64,000 nt of DNA, taken from assembly GCF_902833905.1 (NCBI RefSeq), contig NZ_CADFGP010000018.1:62001-126000 (forward strand), in the 5' to 3' direction. Below are positions 35,255 through 44,421 of this stretch, piece after piece; position 1 is the stretch's first letter, and the number at the start of each line of letters is the position of its first letter. The notes under the pieces were generated by a model. It was not told the DNA's origin and ran no database searches. It saw only the letters and a list, made by a program, of their open reading frames with translations. Made by a program: the position numbers and the translations under genes. This stretch comes from Paraburkholderia tuberum STM678. Lineage in GTDB: Bacteria > Pseudomonadota > Gammaproteobacteria > Burkholderiales > Burkholderiaceae.

Positions 35255-35857
35255 TCACGGCCTTTCGGACATCGACGCCGCCGTGCGCCCAACGCGCGCA
35301 CCAAGCGCAATCGCCAGCGTCCGTTCGTCGGCGGAGATGCCATGGCCGGTCGTGCCCGCGCGCGCGTAATGCGAGGCGCCGTACGGCGTGCCGCCGGTCT
35401 GCGTGGTGGACAGCGCGCTCTCCGTGTATGGAATGCCGACGATGAGCATGCCGTGATGGAGCAGCGGCAGCATCATCGACAACAGCGTGGATTCCTGGCC
35501 GCCGTGCAGGCTGCCGGTCGACGTGAACACGCAGGCCGGCTTGCCCGACAGTGCACCGGATAGCCACTGCGGCGTGGTGCCGTCGAGAAAGTATTTGAGC
35601 GCGGCCGCCATGTTGCCGAAGCGGGTCGGCGAACCGAGCGCGAGGCCCGCGCATTCTTCGAGGTCGCGCAGCTCGACGTACGGTGGTCCTTCGGTGGGAA
35701 TGTCCGGCTCGCTCGCCTCGCAAACCGTGGAAACCGCCGGCACGGTGCGCACGCGCGCCTGCATGCCGGGGACGCTGTCGACGCCGTGCGCGATTGCCAG
35801 CGCGAGCTCGCGGGTGGCGCCGTGACGGCTGTAATAAAGCACGAGAATGTCTTTCAT
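35255..35857 (-). CDS. wrbA: NAD(P)H:quinone oxidoreductase, WrbA family
   Basis: A 200-residue flavodoxin-like enzyme. FMN-binding segments: YYSRHGATRELA (~7-18), GSPTRFGNMAAALKYFLD (~76-93) and the TGSLHGGQEST loop. It reduces quinones by two electrons in the cytoplasm. The start at 35855-35857 (MKDILVLY) has GAGG five bases upstream; the ATG four codons earlier is less likely. Confidence 0.92.
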   Translation of the reverse strand: MKDILVLYYSRHGATRELALAIAHGVDSVPGMQARVRTVPAVSTVCEASEPDIPTEGPPYVELRDLEECAGLALGSPTRFGNMAAALKYFLDGTTPQWLSGALSGKPACVFTSTGSLHGGQESTLLSMMLPLLHHGMLIVGIPYTESALSTTQTGGTPYGASHYARAGTTGHGISADERTLAIALGARVGRTAASMSERP

Positions 35858-36002
35858 AGGCCTCATCATTGAACGGGTATTATAGGGGTTCGGTCAGTTG
35901 CACAGGCCGCTCATAGCCGTTCGGCCAGGAGCTTCGGCCAAACGCCGCGCGGAGTTCCCGCAGTCCCGGTCTGACGGTTCAGCAAGCAAGGAGGCAGGTT
36001 TG

Positions 36003-37313
36003 TTGGTTAGGATGCGTTTCGATCTCGACACGCTCAAACGGCTCGCGCAATTCGCGGCGCAACGCATCGGCGAGGACCGGATTCCGCAGGTCGCGGGCAG
36101 CCTGACGTTCACGACGATGCTGGCGCTCGTGCCGCTCGCCACCGTCGCGTTTGCGCTGTTCACCGCGTTTCCGATCTTCAGCTCGTTCCAGGCGTCGCTG
36201 CAGTTTTTTCTTGCCGACCACCTGATGCCCGCGCAACTGAACGATCAGATCTTCAAGTATCTGAACCAGTTCGCATCGAAGGCCAAAGGGCTGACCACGA
36301 TCGGCATGATCATCCTGTTCGTCACCGCGGTGATGACGATGATGACCGTCGAGTCCGCGTTCAATGTGATCTGGCGCGTGCGCAAGGCGCGGCCCGTCGC
36401 GCAGCGCATTCTCGTGTACTGGGCGATCATTACGCTCGGTCCGATCCTGATCGGCGTGAGCCTGTCCATTTCGTCGTATGTGTTCACGCAATCGATGTCG
36501 TTTAGCGCCGCGCAGCGCATCACACCGCTGATCGAATGGGCGCTCGCGAGCGCCTCGCTGCCGTTCACGATGCTCGCGTTCACGATCCTTTACGTTTATC
36601 TGCCGAACTGCCGTGTCGAATGGCGCGACGCGGTGGTCGGCGGCGTGATCGCCGCGGTCGCGTTCGAGCTCGCCAAGCGCGGCTTCGGCTACTACGTGCG
36701 CCGTATTCCGACCTATACGGCGGTGTACGGCGCGTTCGCAGCGGTGCCGCTGTTCCTGGTGTGGATGTACCTGTGCTGGTTCATCACGCTGACCGGCGCG
36801 ATGATCGCATCGGCGTTGCCGGCGATTCGCATCGGTCAGTTTCACCGCCCTGTGTTCTATGGCAGCAATCTGTTCGATTCGCTCGAATTGCTCGCGCGGC
36901 TGTGCGAGGCGCGTGAGGGCGGCAGACGCGGCTACACGATGCCCGAGCTTGCCCGGATGCTTCGCCGCGACAAGGATACGACGCTGATGCTGTTGCAGCG
37001 TCTCGAGGAGATCGAGTGGATCGCGCGGCTGGAGGAGGACCATACCGGCCCGCACTTCGTGCTGCTCGCGAACCCGGCGCAGGTGACCGTGCAGCGGCTG
37101 TACGACCTGTTCGTGATCGACCGCGCGGAGCTTACGTATCAGCTCGAACTCGACTCCACACGCGTGGACGGCGGCATGCTGCTCGCCGCGCTCGACAACG
37201 ACCAACTGAAGGTGACGCTCGCCGCGTTGCTCGCCTCGCGCGCGGCGGCACGGGCGGCGCGACCCGGCGATGGCGAGCGCGCGGCGGCTTCGATGCCGCA
37301 CCAGGCAGCGTGA
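36003..37313 (+). CDS. yihY: YihY/UPF0761 (BrkB-type) inner-membrane protein
   Basis: About 436 residues: six TM helices in residues ~30-290 with the family segments VAGSLTFTTMLALVPLATVAFA and YVRRIPTYTAVYGAFAAVPLFLVWMYLCW, then a ~150-residue cytoplasmic winged-helix-like tail (MPELARMLRRDKDTTLMLLQRLE). No ATG fits the AAGGAGG at 35988-35994; a TTG at 36000 or 36003 lies 5 or 8 bases after it and is preferred over the ATG at 36012, which is 17 bases away. Once called ribonuclease BN, but the molecular function is unresolved. Confidence 0.87.
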   Translation: MVRMRFDLDTLKRLAQFAAQRIGEDRIPQVAGSLTFTTMLALVPLATVAFALFTAFPIFSSFQASLQFFLADHLMPAQLNDQIFKYLNQFASKAKGLTTIGMIILFVTAVMTMMTVESAFNVIWRVRKARPVAQRILVYWAIITLGPILIGVSLSISSYVFTQSMSFSAAQRITPLIEWALASASLPFTMLAFTILYVYLPNCRVEWRDAVVGGVIAAVAFELAKRGFGYYVRRIPTYTAVYGAFAAVPLFLVWMYLCWFITLTGAMIASALPAIRIGQFHRPVFYGSNLFDSLELLARLCEAREGGRRGYTMPELARMLRRDKDTTLMLLQRLEEIEWIARLEEDHTGPHFVLLANPAQVTVQRLYDLFVIDRAELTYQLELDSTRVDGGMLLAALDNDQLKVTLAALLASRAAARAARPGDGERAAASMPHQAA

Positions 37314-37347
37314 CAGGGCGGCCAGACTTCGAGCCGCCCCGATAAAA

Positions 37348-37668
37348 CTACAACGAAATCTTCCCCACGCAGATGTCCTTGAACATCACCCAGTCGCCCA
37401 TCAGGCTGTAAAACGGATGACGGAAGGTGGCAGGCCGGTTCTTTTCGAAGAAGAAATGGCCGACCCACGCGAAGCCGTAGCCGCACACCACGGCCGCCGG
37501 CAACCATAGCCAGTTGCCGGTGGCGAGCGCCATCGCGAGGCAGCCAATGACGCCGAGCGAGCCGACGAAATGCAGCCGCCGCGACACGAGATTGCGATGC
37601 TCGCTCAGGTAGTACGGATAAAACTCCGCGAAGTTCGTGAAGTGATCGGTATGTGCTGTATGAGCCAT
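37348..37668 (-). CDS. Mpo1-like/DUF962 membrane protein
   Basis: A 106-residue protein with two to three TM helices. The conserved N-terminal FAEFYPYYLSEHRNLVSRRLHFVG and the HFFFEKNRPATFRHPFYSLMGDW segment carry the histidines of the Mpo1 family (2-hydroxy fatty acid dioxygenase in yeast). Convergent with yihY with only 34 bases between. Confidence 0.85.
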   Translation of the reverse strand: MAHTAHTDHFTNFAEFYPYYLSEHRNLVSRRLHFVGSLGVIGCLAMALATGNWLWLPAAVVCGYGFAWVGHFFFEKNRPATFRHPFYSLMGDWVMFKDICVGKISL

Positions 37669-37877
37669 GACGGCCTCCGGAGGCTGAGAAAGACAGCTTC
37701 AATCATTCTCCGGCGATCGCCTGCCTGGCGCAACCTGGCCATTCGGCAGATGGCGCGGCGGGTTCGGCGTGGGTATCGTGGTCGTTCGGTAGTGATTCGG
37801 TGGCGATTCGCAACGGCATTCCCGACGGCCGCCCGCGGAGCACCGAGGCGCGCGGCGAGCGGCCATCGCGCGCCCCA

Positions 37878-38711
37878 TCAGCGCGCTTCGTGCGGCGGCC
37901 GCGAAGCGAAGCCGTACAGCGCATCGAGCGTCGCGTCGGGTTGCTCGGTCATCAACGCGTGGCCCGCATCGAGCGTGACGGTGTCGACCGGCGTGCCCGC
38001 CTGCGCGAGCGCATCGGCAAGCGCTTTCGCCGCGCGCGGCGGCGTCATCGCATCGCGCCGGCCAACGATCAGGCGCGTGGCGCAACGCACCTGCGCCGCA
38101 CGAGCGTGGCCGTCCGCATAGGTATGGCAGGCGGTGAAGTCGGTGTGGAACAGATGCGGCTCGCCGCTGGCGGACACGTGCTCCATCAGCCGCTGGTTCA
38201 TGCCGTGCAGCCAGAAACCGGGGCCGGGGCACGAGGGCTTCGCGGCGAGCGTCGAATGCGACCACTGGTTGACCATGCCGATTGCCTCGGGCTCGCGATT
38301 GAGCGCGGCGTCGAGCAGCGCGTCGGAGACCGTCATCGGCAGCGCGGTGGCGAGCAGCGCAAGATGCGTTGCGCGCTGCGGATAGCGGCCGGCGAAGTCG
38401 AGCGCGATCAGCGAGCCCATGCTGTGACCGGCGACGAACGCACGCGTGACGCCCACGGCGTCGAGCAGCGCAGCGAGCCAGTCGGCCAGCGCGGCGATGC
38501 TGACGAGCGCGGGGCCGGCGCTGCGTCGGTGGCCCGGCAAATCGACCGCGAGCACGCCGAAGCCGTGATGCGCGAAGTAGCGGCTTTGCAGCGCCCACAC
38601 GCTGTGATCGTGCTCGGCACCGTGGATGAACACGGCGGTTGGCAGGCTCGCGTCGAAGGGTTTGCTGCCGGTGTAGGCGTAGGCCGGTTTGCCTTGAACG
38701 GTGACGATCAT
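37878..38711 (-). CDS. Alpha/beta hydrolase
   Basis: A 277-residue hydrolase: oxyanion-hole segment FIHGAEHDHSVW (~30-41), nucleophile elbow GHSMGS (~95-100), acid in VGRRDAMTPP and catalytic His in LDAGHALMTEQ. Its ATG overlaps the stop of metY (ATGA), so it may act on a product or ester linked to homoserine metabolism, but the substrate is not deducible. Confidence 0.87.
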   Translation of the reverse strand: MIVTVQGKPAYAYTGSKPFDASLPTAVFIHGAEHDHSVWALQSRYFAHHGFGVLAVDLPGHRRSAGPALVSIAALADWLAALLDAVGVTRAFVAGHSMGSLIALDFAGRYPQRATHLALLATALPMTVSDALLDAALNREPEAIGMVNQWSHSTLAAKPSCPGPGFWLHGMNQRLMEHVSASGEPHLFHTDFTACHTYADGHARAAQVRCATRLIVGRRDAMTPPRAAKALADALAQAGTPVDTVTLDAGHALMTEQPDATLDALYGFASRPPHEAR

Positions 38712-40102
38712 GCGGACTCCGGGCGGGCGGGGGTGCTCGTGGCGGCGGGCGCGGCAGTGGCGGTCTGTTGCGAGGCGCTGCTCGGCGTTGCGGTACGACC
38801 GCCGCTCGCCGGTTGCGCGGTTTTTTGCGCGGCTTTCAGCGCGCGCTTGAGATCGTCGATCAGGTCATCCGGATCTTCGAGCCCGATCGACAGACGGATC
38901 GTGCCTTCGGTGATACCGGCCGCGGCGAGCGCGGCGGCATCCATGCGGAAGTGCGTCGTCGATGCCGGGTGAATCACCAGCGAGCGCGCGTCGCCGACGT
39001 TCGCGAGGTGCGAGAAGAGCGTGAGCGCTTCGATGAAGGCGCGGCCGGCCGCGCGGTCGCCGCGCAGGTTGAAGCTGAACACGGCGCCCGCGCCGCGCGG
39101 TAGCAGCCGCCTGGCGAGCGCGTGGTCGGGATGCGTCGGCAACTCGGGATAGGCGACCGATTCGACCGCCGCATGACCGGCGAGAAACTCGACCACGCGC
39201 CGTGTGTTGACGACGTGACGCTCCATGCGCAACGGCAGTGTCTCGATGCCTTGCAGCAGCTGCCACGCGGCCTGCGGATGCAGGCACGCGCCGAAGTCGC
39301 GCAAGCCTTCCCGACGCGCGCGCAGCAGGAACGGCGCGACGGTGCTTTCCTCGGCGAATACCATGCCGTGGAAACCGTCGTACGGCTCGGTGAATTCGGG
39401 AAAGCGGCCGGAAGCCTCGAAGTCGAACGTGCCGCCGTCGACCAGCACCCCGCCGATCGTCGTGCCGTGGCCGCCGAGAAACTTGGTCGCCGAGTGGTAG
39501 ACGAGGTCGGCGCCGTGCTCGAAGGGGCGCAGCAGGTAGGGCGTCGTGAAGGTCGAGTCGACCAGCAACGGCAGGCGGTGCGCGTGCGCGATCTGTGCGA
39601 GCGCGGCGATGTCGAGCACGTCGAGGCCCGGATTGCCGAGCGTTTCGCCGAATAGCAGGCGCGTGTTGGGGCGCAGCGCGGCGCGCCACGCGTCGAAGTC
39701 GCCGGGCTTGACGAAGGTTGTCTCGATACCGAAGCGTCGCAGCGTGTAATGCAGCAGATTGTGCGAGCCGCCGTACAGCGCGCTCGACGCGACGATGTGC
39801 GAACCCGCGCCCATCAGCGTCGCGATCGCCAGATGCAGCGCGGCCTGCCCGCTCGCGGTGCCGATCGCGCCGGCGCCGTTTTCGAGCGCGGCGACGCGCT
39901 CCTCGAACACGGCGACGGTCGGATTCGAGATGCGAGAGTAGACGTGGCCGGCGCGCTCCATGTTGAACAGCGCGGCGGCATGATCCGAGTCGCGGAACGA
40001 AAACGACGTGGTCTGGTAGATCGGCGTCGCGCGCGCGCCGGTGGCAGGGTCGGGGGCTGCGCCGGCGTGCAGCGCAAGCGTATCGAAACGGTTGGCGGAC
40101 AT
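38708..40102 (-). CDS. metY: O-acetyl/O-succinylhomoserine sulfhydrylase (Cys/Met metabolism PLP enzyme)
   Basis: A 464-residue PLP enzyme. Features: FDTLALHAG at the N-terminus, YSRISNPTVAVFEERVAALE, DSTFTTPYLLRPFEHGADLV and the Schiff-base lysine in HSATKFLGGHGT (~210-221). Start at 40100-40102 (MSANRFDTL) fits the family. The last ~40 residues are an Ala/Thr/Pro-rich tail not needed for the fold, making it longer than the usual ~430. It forms homocysteine from an acylhomoserine and sulfide. No SAM riboswitch is seen upstream. Confidence 0.88.
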   Translation of the reverse strand: MSANRFDTLALHAGAAPDPATGARATPIYQTTSFSFRDSDHAAALFNMERAGHVYSRISNPTVAVFEERVAALENGAGAIGTASGQAALHLAIATLMGAGSHIVASSALYGGSHNLLHYTLRRFGIETTFVKPGDFDAWRAALRPNTRLLFGETLGNPGLDVLDIAALAQIAHAHRLPLLVDSTFTTPYLLRPFEHGADLVYHSATKFLGGHGTTIGGVLVDGGTFDFEASGRFPEFTEPYDGFHGMVFAEESTVAPFLLRARREGLRDFGACLHPQAAWQLLQGIETLPLRMERHVVNTRRVVEFLAGHAAVESVAYPELPTHPDHALARRLLPRGAGAVFSFNLRGDRAAGRAFIEALTLFSHLANVGDARSLVIHPASTTHFRMDAAALAAAGITEGTIRLSIGLEDPDDLIDDLKRALKAAQKTAQPASGGRTATPSSASQQTATAAPAATSTPARPESA

Positions 40103-40374
40103 CGTGGGCGGCGGGCCGCGAGCGGCCTCGCGAAAGATCGGGGTGGGCGGCCATCCTACCATTGGCGCGCGCCGCTTCAAGCGCGGTTTTCCCGCGGGTT
40201 CCTGCGGCTCGTGCCGGGAGCGGGGCATGCTCGCAATCTGGAAGTCAGACGAATTGGAGTCTCCGAAGCCCGCCGCGCCTTGGCTGGCGGGCCGCTTTCC
40301 TTTTATGGGCCTTTCCGATAGGATCGAAAAAACATTTCATGCACTGCAAGATTGGCGGTATCAGGAGATAGATC

Positions 40375-40842
40375 ATGCGAGTCAGCGACATTCTTAAAGT
40401 CAAGGGCAATACCCTTTTTACGGTCACGCCGGATACCACGCTGCATGACGCCGTCAATACCATGGCCGAGCACGACATCGGCTCGCTCGTCGTGATGGAG
40501 TACGGCGACCTCGTCGGCATGCTGACGTTTCGCGAAATCATTTTGACCTTGAGCGAGAACGGCGGCAGCGTCGGCACCTCGACGATCCGCAAGGTGATGG
40601 ACGACCATCCGCTCACCTGCACGCCCGAAACCGACGTCAACGAAGTGCGCCGCATGATGCTCGAGCATCACGTGCGCTATCTGCCCGTCATGGAAAGCCG
40701 CACGCTGATGGGCGTCATCTCGTTTTACGACGTCGCGAAGGCGGTGGTCGAGGAGCAGGGGTTCGAGAACCGCATGCTGAAGGCCTATATCCGCGACTGG
40801 CCGGAAGAGCAGGAAGGACAGGACCAGCAGCCGGCGCGTTGA
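40375..40842 (+). CDS. CBS-pair domain protein
   Basis: A 155-residue cytoplasmic protein of two CBS motifs (~8-58 and ~73-125; TLHDAVNTMAEHDIGSLVVME and DVNEVRRMMLEHHVRYLPVME). Adenine nucleotides are the usual ligands. AGGAGATAG stands before the ATG. The acidic tail (PEEQEGQDQ) has no known role. The 200 bases after it hold no gene; a GC-rich stretch followed by seven T at about 40921 may stop transcription. Confidence 0.9.
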   Translation: MRVSDILKVKGNTLFTVTPDTTLHDAVNTMAEHDIGSLVVMEYGDLVGMLTFREIILTLSENGGSVGTSTIRKVMDDHPLTCTPETDVNEVRRMMLEHHVRYLPVMESRTLMGVISFYDVAKAVVEEQGFENRMLKAYIRDWPEEQEGQDQQPAR

Positions 40843-41044
40843 TGCGCGTGGCTCGAAGGTCGCGCTCCGGCCGTCGCCGCGAGCGCGAATCCGCCGACAG
40901 GGCGCGCGCGCAAGCGGGCGCTTTTTTTGTGTCTGGAGCTGGTGCGGACGGATTGCGGGAGCCGCGTGCGCGAGTCGCGGCGATCCGCTTGCCGGCCGTG
41001 CCGCCCGCGTCATCGCCATTTTTCCGCGCCGTTCTCCTGACTTC

Positions 41045-42982
41045 ATGAACGATCGTCCGTTGCCCGCTGCCCGCCGCGCCGCTCGCGCGCACGAAGCGCA
41101 CGAATCCCAGTTCCGCCTGCTCGGCCAGCGCCGCTTCGCGCCGTTCTTCTGGACACAGTTTCTCGGCGCGATGAACGACAACGTGTTCAAGATCGGCTTC
41201 ACGTCGCTCGTCACGTATCAGGCGGCGCGGTTTTCGGGCGTCGACCCGAAAACCGCGGCGTTCCTGATCTCCGCGATTTTCATTCTGCCGTTCGTGCTGT
41301 TTTCGGCCACTTCCGGCCAGATCGCGGACAAGTACGACAAAGCGTTGCTCACGCGCCTCGTCAAGACTTTCGAGATCGCGGTGATGCTGGTCGGCGGCGT
41401 GGGGTTCTGGCTGCATGCCGCGCCGTTGCTGTACCTGTGCACGTTCCTGATGGGCGTGCATTCGACGGTATTCGGGCCGGTCAAGTACTCGTATCTGCCG
41501 CAGCATCTGTCGCAGGCCGAGCTGGTCGGCGGCAATGGCATGGTCGAGATGGGCACCTTCGTCGCGATCCTGATCGGCACGATCGTCGGCGGCGCGGGCG
41601 CGGGGTTCGCCGAGCATGGCGCGGTGGTGCTCGCTTGCGCGTGTATCGCGATCGCGCTGATCGGGCGCGCCGTGTCGGGCTTCGTGCCGGCTACGCCCGC
41701 GCCGCAGCCCGGGTTGCGCATCAACTGGAACCCGGTCAGCGAAACGTGGCGCAATCTGAAGCTCGCGCGTGAAAACCGCACGGTGTTTCTTGGTCTGCTC
41801 GGCATTTCGTGGCTGTGGTTCGTCGGCGCGACGTTCCTCGCGTCGTTCTTCAACTTCGCGAAGGACGTGCTGTCCGCCGATCCCGACGTCGTGACCGTGC
41901 TGCTCGCCACGTTTTCGATCGGCATCGGCATCGGCTCGCTGTTGTGCGAACGGCTCTCGAAGCGGCGGATCGAAGTCGGCCTCGTGCCGCTCGGCTCGAT
42001 CGGCATGAGCGTGTTCGCGATCGATCTTTTTTTCGCGAGCCACGCGCTGCCGCCGGCGGGGCATCTGCTCAGCGTTGGCGAATTTCTCGCGCGGCTAGCG
42101 CATTGGCGCGTGCTCGCCGATCTGTTCCTGCTCGCGATGTTCGGCGGCTTTTACAGCGTGCCGCTGTATGCGCTGATCCAGAGTCGTAGTCAGCCGAGCC
42201 ATCGCGCGCGCATCATCGCCGCGAACAACATCCTCAATTCGCTGTTCATGATCGTGTCGGCGCTGATGGCGGTGGGCCTGACCGCCGCGGGCTTCAGTAT
42301 TCCGGCGATCTTCCTCGTCACCGCGCTTCTGAATGTGGTCGTCGCGGGCTACATCTATTCGCTCGTGCCCGAGTTCCTGCTGCGCTTCATCGCGTGGCTG
42401 CTCGTGCATACGTTCTACCGGATCCGGCTCGTGCACGCGGAGCGGATTCCGGAGCAGGGCGCGGCGGTGCTCGTGTGCAACCACGTCAGTTTCGTCGATG
42501 CGATCGTCATCATGGCCGAAAGCCCGCGGCCGATCCGCTTCGTGATGGACCACCAGATCTTCCGCTCGCCGTTCGTCGGCTGGCTGTTCCGGCACGCGAA
42601 GGCGATTCCGATCGCGTCCGCGCATCAGGACGCGGCGCTGCTCGCGCGTGCGTACGACCAGTGCGCGCAGGCGCTCGCAGACGGCGAGCTCGTCTGTATC
42701 TTTCCCGAAGGGAAGCTGACGCGTACCGGCGAGCTGAATCCGTTTCGCCACGGCGTCGCCGAGATCGTCAGGCGGACGCCGGCGCCCGTCATTCCGATGG
42801 CGTTGCGCGGGCTGTGGGGCAGCGTGTTTTCGCGTGCGGTGGACGCAACCTGGCCGCGGCCGATCAGCAAAGGTGTGATGAGCCGGCTGAGCCTCGCCGT
42901 CGGCGAGCCGATCGACCCGGCGCTCGCGACGCCGGAGACGCTGCAGCGGATCGTGACCGAGCTGCGCGGCGCCCGCAAGTAG
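41045..42982 (+). CDS. LplT-like MFS transporter fused to acyltransferase
   Basis: A 645-residue two-domain protein. Residues ~30-440 form an MFS domain like LplT (FWTQFLGAMNDNVFKIGFTSLV, then SGQIADKYDKALLTRLVK). Residues ~450-640 form a PlsC-type acyltransferase: NHVSFVDA (HX4D box, ~480), FVMDHQIFRSP and FPEGKLTRTGELNPF. This is the LplT-Aas module without the C-terminal acyl-ACP synthetase. Probable role: flipping and re-acylating lysophospholipids at the inner membrane. Confidence 0.88.
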   Translation: MNDRPLPAARRAARAHEAHESQFRLLGQRRFAPFFWTQFLGAMNDNVFKIGFTSLVTYQAARFSGVDPKTAAFLISAIFILPFVLFSATSGQIADKYDKALLTRLVKTFEIAVMLVGGVGFWLHAAPLLYLCTFLMGVHSTVFGPVKYSYLPQHLSQAELVGGNGMVEMGTFVAILIGTIVGGAGAGFAEHGAVVLACACIAIALIGRAVSGFVPATPAPQPGLRINWNPVSETWRNLKLARENRTVFLGLLGISWLWFVGATFLASFFNFAKDVLSADPDVVTVLLATFSIGIGIGSLLCERLSKRRIEVGLVPLGSIGMSVFAIDLFFASHALPPAGHLLSVGEFLARLAHWRVLADLFLLAMFGGFYSVPLYALIQSRSQPSHRARIIAANNILNSLFMIVSALMAVGLTAAGFSIPAIFLVTALLNVVVAGYIYSLVPEFLLRFIAWLLVHTFYRIRLVHAERIPEQGAAVLVCNHVSFVDAIVIMAESPRPIRFVMDHQIFRSPFVGWLFRHAKAIPIASAHQDAALLARAYDQCAQALADGELVCIFPEGKLTRTGELNPFRHGVAEIVRRTPAPVIPMALRGLWGSVFSRAVDATWPRPISKGVMSRLSLAVGEPIDPALATPETLQRIVTELRGARK

Positions 42983-43145
42983 CCGTGGGCCGGTGCGCGG
43001 ACGCCGAGATGGCGAACTCGCACACCATCACCCGCTTTCGGCCGAGTGCGCCCTGGCCGATCGGCCATCGCCGTCGCCAGGCCCGGCTTCGAGGCGGGCG
43101 GGCTGGCATAATAGCGTTCTCCCCGTATTTCTTTGGACGACGCTC

Positions 43146-44246
43146 ATGTCCGGCAACACGCTCGGTACGCTTTTCACTGTCACGACCTTCGGCGAATCGC
43201 ACGGCCCCGCTATCGGCTGCGTGATCGATGGCTGCCCGCCGGGCATGGCGCTCAACGAAGCCGACATCCAGTTCGAACTCGATCGCCGCAAGCCGGGCAC
43301 GTCGCGCCACGTGACGCAGCGCCAGGAAGAAGACAAGGTCGAGATCCTGTCGGGCGTGTTCGAAGGTCAAACCACCGGCGCGCCAATTGCGCTGCTGATC
43401 CGCAATACCGACCAGCGCAGCAAGGACTACGGCAACATCGCGGAAACGTTCCGCCCCGGCCACGCCGACTACACGTACTGGCAAAAGTACGGCATTCGCG
43501 ATTACCGCGGTGGCGGCCGCTCGTCGGCACGGCTGACGGCGCCGGCGGTCGCGGCGGGCGCGGTCGCGAAGAAGTGGCTGCGCGAGAAGTTCGGCACCGA
43601 AATTCGCGGCTATATGGCCGCGCTCGGCGAGATCGACGTGCCATTCGTCGATTGGGCGCAGGTGCGCGAAAACCCGTTTTTCGTGCCGAATGCGGAGATC
43701 GTTCCGCAGCTCGAGGCGTATATGGACGCGCTGCGCAAGGACGGTGATTCGATCGGCGCGCGCATCAACGTGGTTGCCTCCGGTGTGCCGGTCGGCCTCG
43801 GCGAGCCGCTGTTCGACCGCCTCGACGCCGACATCGCGCACGCGATGATGGGCATCAACGCGGTGAAGGGCGTCGAGATCGGCGCGGGCTTCGCGAGCGT
43901 CGCGCAACGCGGCTCGGTGCATGGCGACGAGCTGACGCCGGAAGGTTTCGTCGGCAATCACGCGGGCGGTGTGCTCGGCGGTATTTCGACGGGGCAGGAC
44001 ATCACGGTGTCGATCGCGATCAAGCCGACGTCGAGCATTCGCACGCCGCGCCGTTCGATCGACAAGGCGGGGAACCCCGCGATCGTCGAGACCTTCGGGC
44101 GGCACGACCCCTGCGTCGGCATTCGTGCGACGCCGATCGCCGAGTCGATGCTTGCGCTCGTGCTGATCGATCACGCGCTGCGCCATCGCGCGCAATGCGG
44201 CGATGTGGCCGTGATCACGCCGAAGATCGCGGCGAGCGCGCCGTAA
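43146..44246 (+). CDS. aroC: Chorismate synthase
   Basis: A 366-residue FMN-dependent enzyme making chorismate from 5-enolpyruvylshikimate-3-phosphate, last step of the shikimate pathway. Signatures GESHGPAIGCVIDGCPPG (~17-34), DYRGGGRSSARLTA (~120-133) and RHDPCVGIRATP near the C-terminus are intact. The ATG at 43146 gives the standard N-terminus MSGNTLGTLFTV; upstream reading belongs to the intergenic region. Confidence 0.96.
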   Translation: MSGNTLGTLFTVTTFGESHGPAIGCVIDGCPPGMALNEADIQFELDRRKPGTSRHVTQRQEEDKVEILSGVFEGQTTGAPIALLIRNTDQRSKDYGNIAETFRPGHADYTYWQKYGIRDYRGGGRSSARLTAPAVAAGAVAKKWLREKFGTEIRGYMAALGEIDVPFVDWAQVRENPFFVPNAEIVPQLEAYMDALRKDGDSIGARINVVASGVPVGLGEPLFDRLDADIAHAMMGINAVKGVEIGAGFASVAQRGSVHGDELTPEGFVGNHAGGVLGGISTGQDITVSIAIKPTSSIRTPRRSIDKAGNPAIVETFGRHDPCVGIRATPIAESMLALVLIDHALRHRAQCGDVAVITPKIAASAP

Positions 44247-44421
44247 CCCTGACGCGGTCCCGCGATTGGCGGCGAACGAGCCGCCATAAAAAAGAATAGG
44301 GAAGGGGACCAACGAAACGCGCAAGAATGCGCGCAGACGAAAGCGCGAGCGCGCTATCGGAATTTGCCTGCGCGACGCTGCCGGTTATCGCGCAGCGCCG
44401 CAAAGGCAGACGGCACATCCA

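Noticed and set aside
40103..40374. SAM riboswitch upstream of metY
   Set aside because: No recognisable SAM-I/II/SAM-alpha core or terminator hairpin in the leader.
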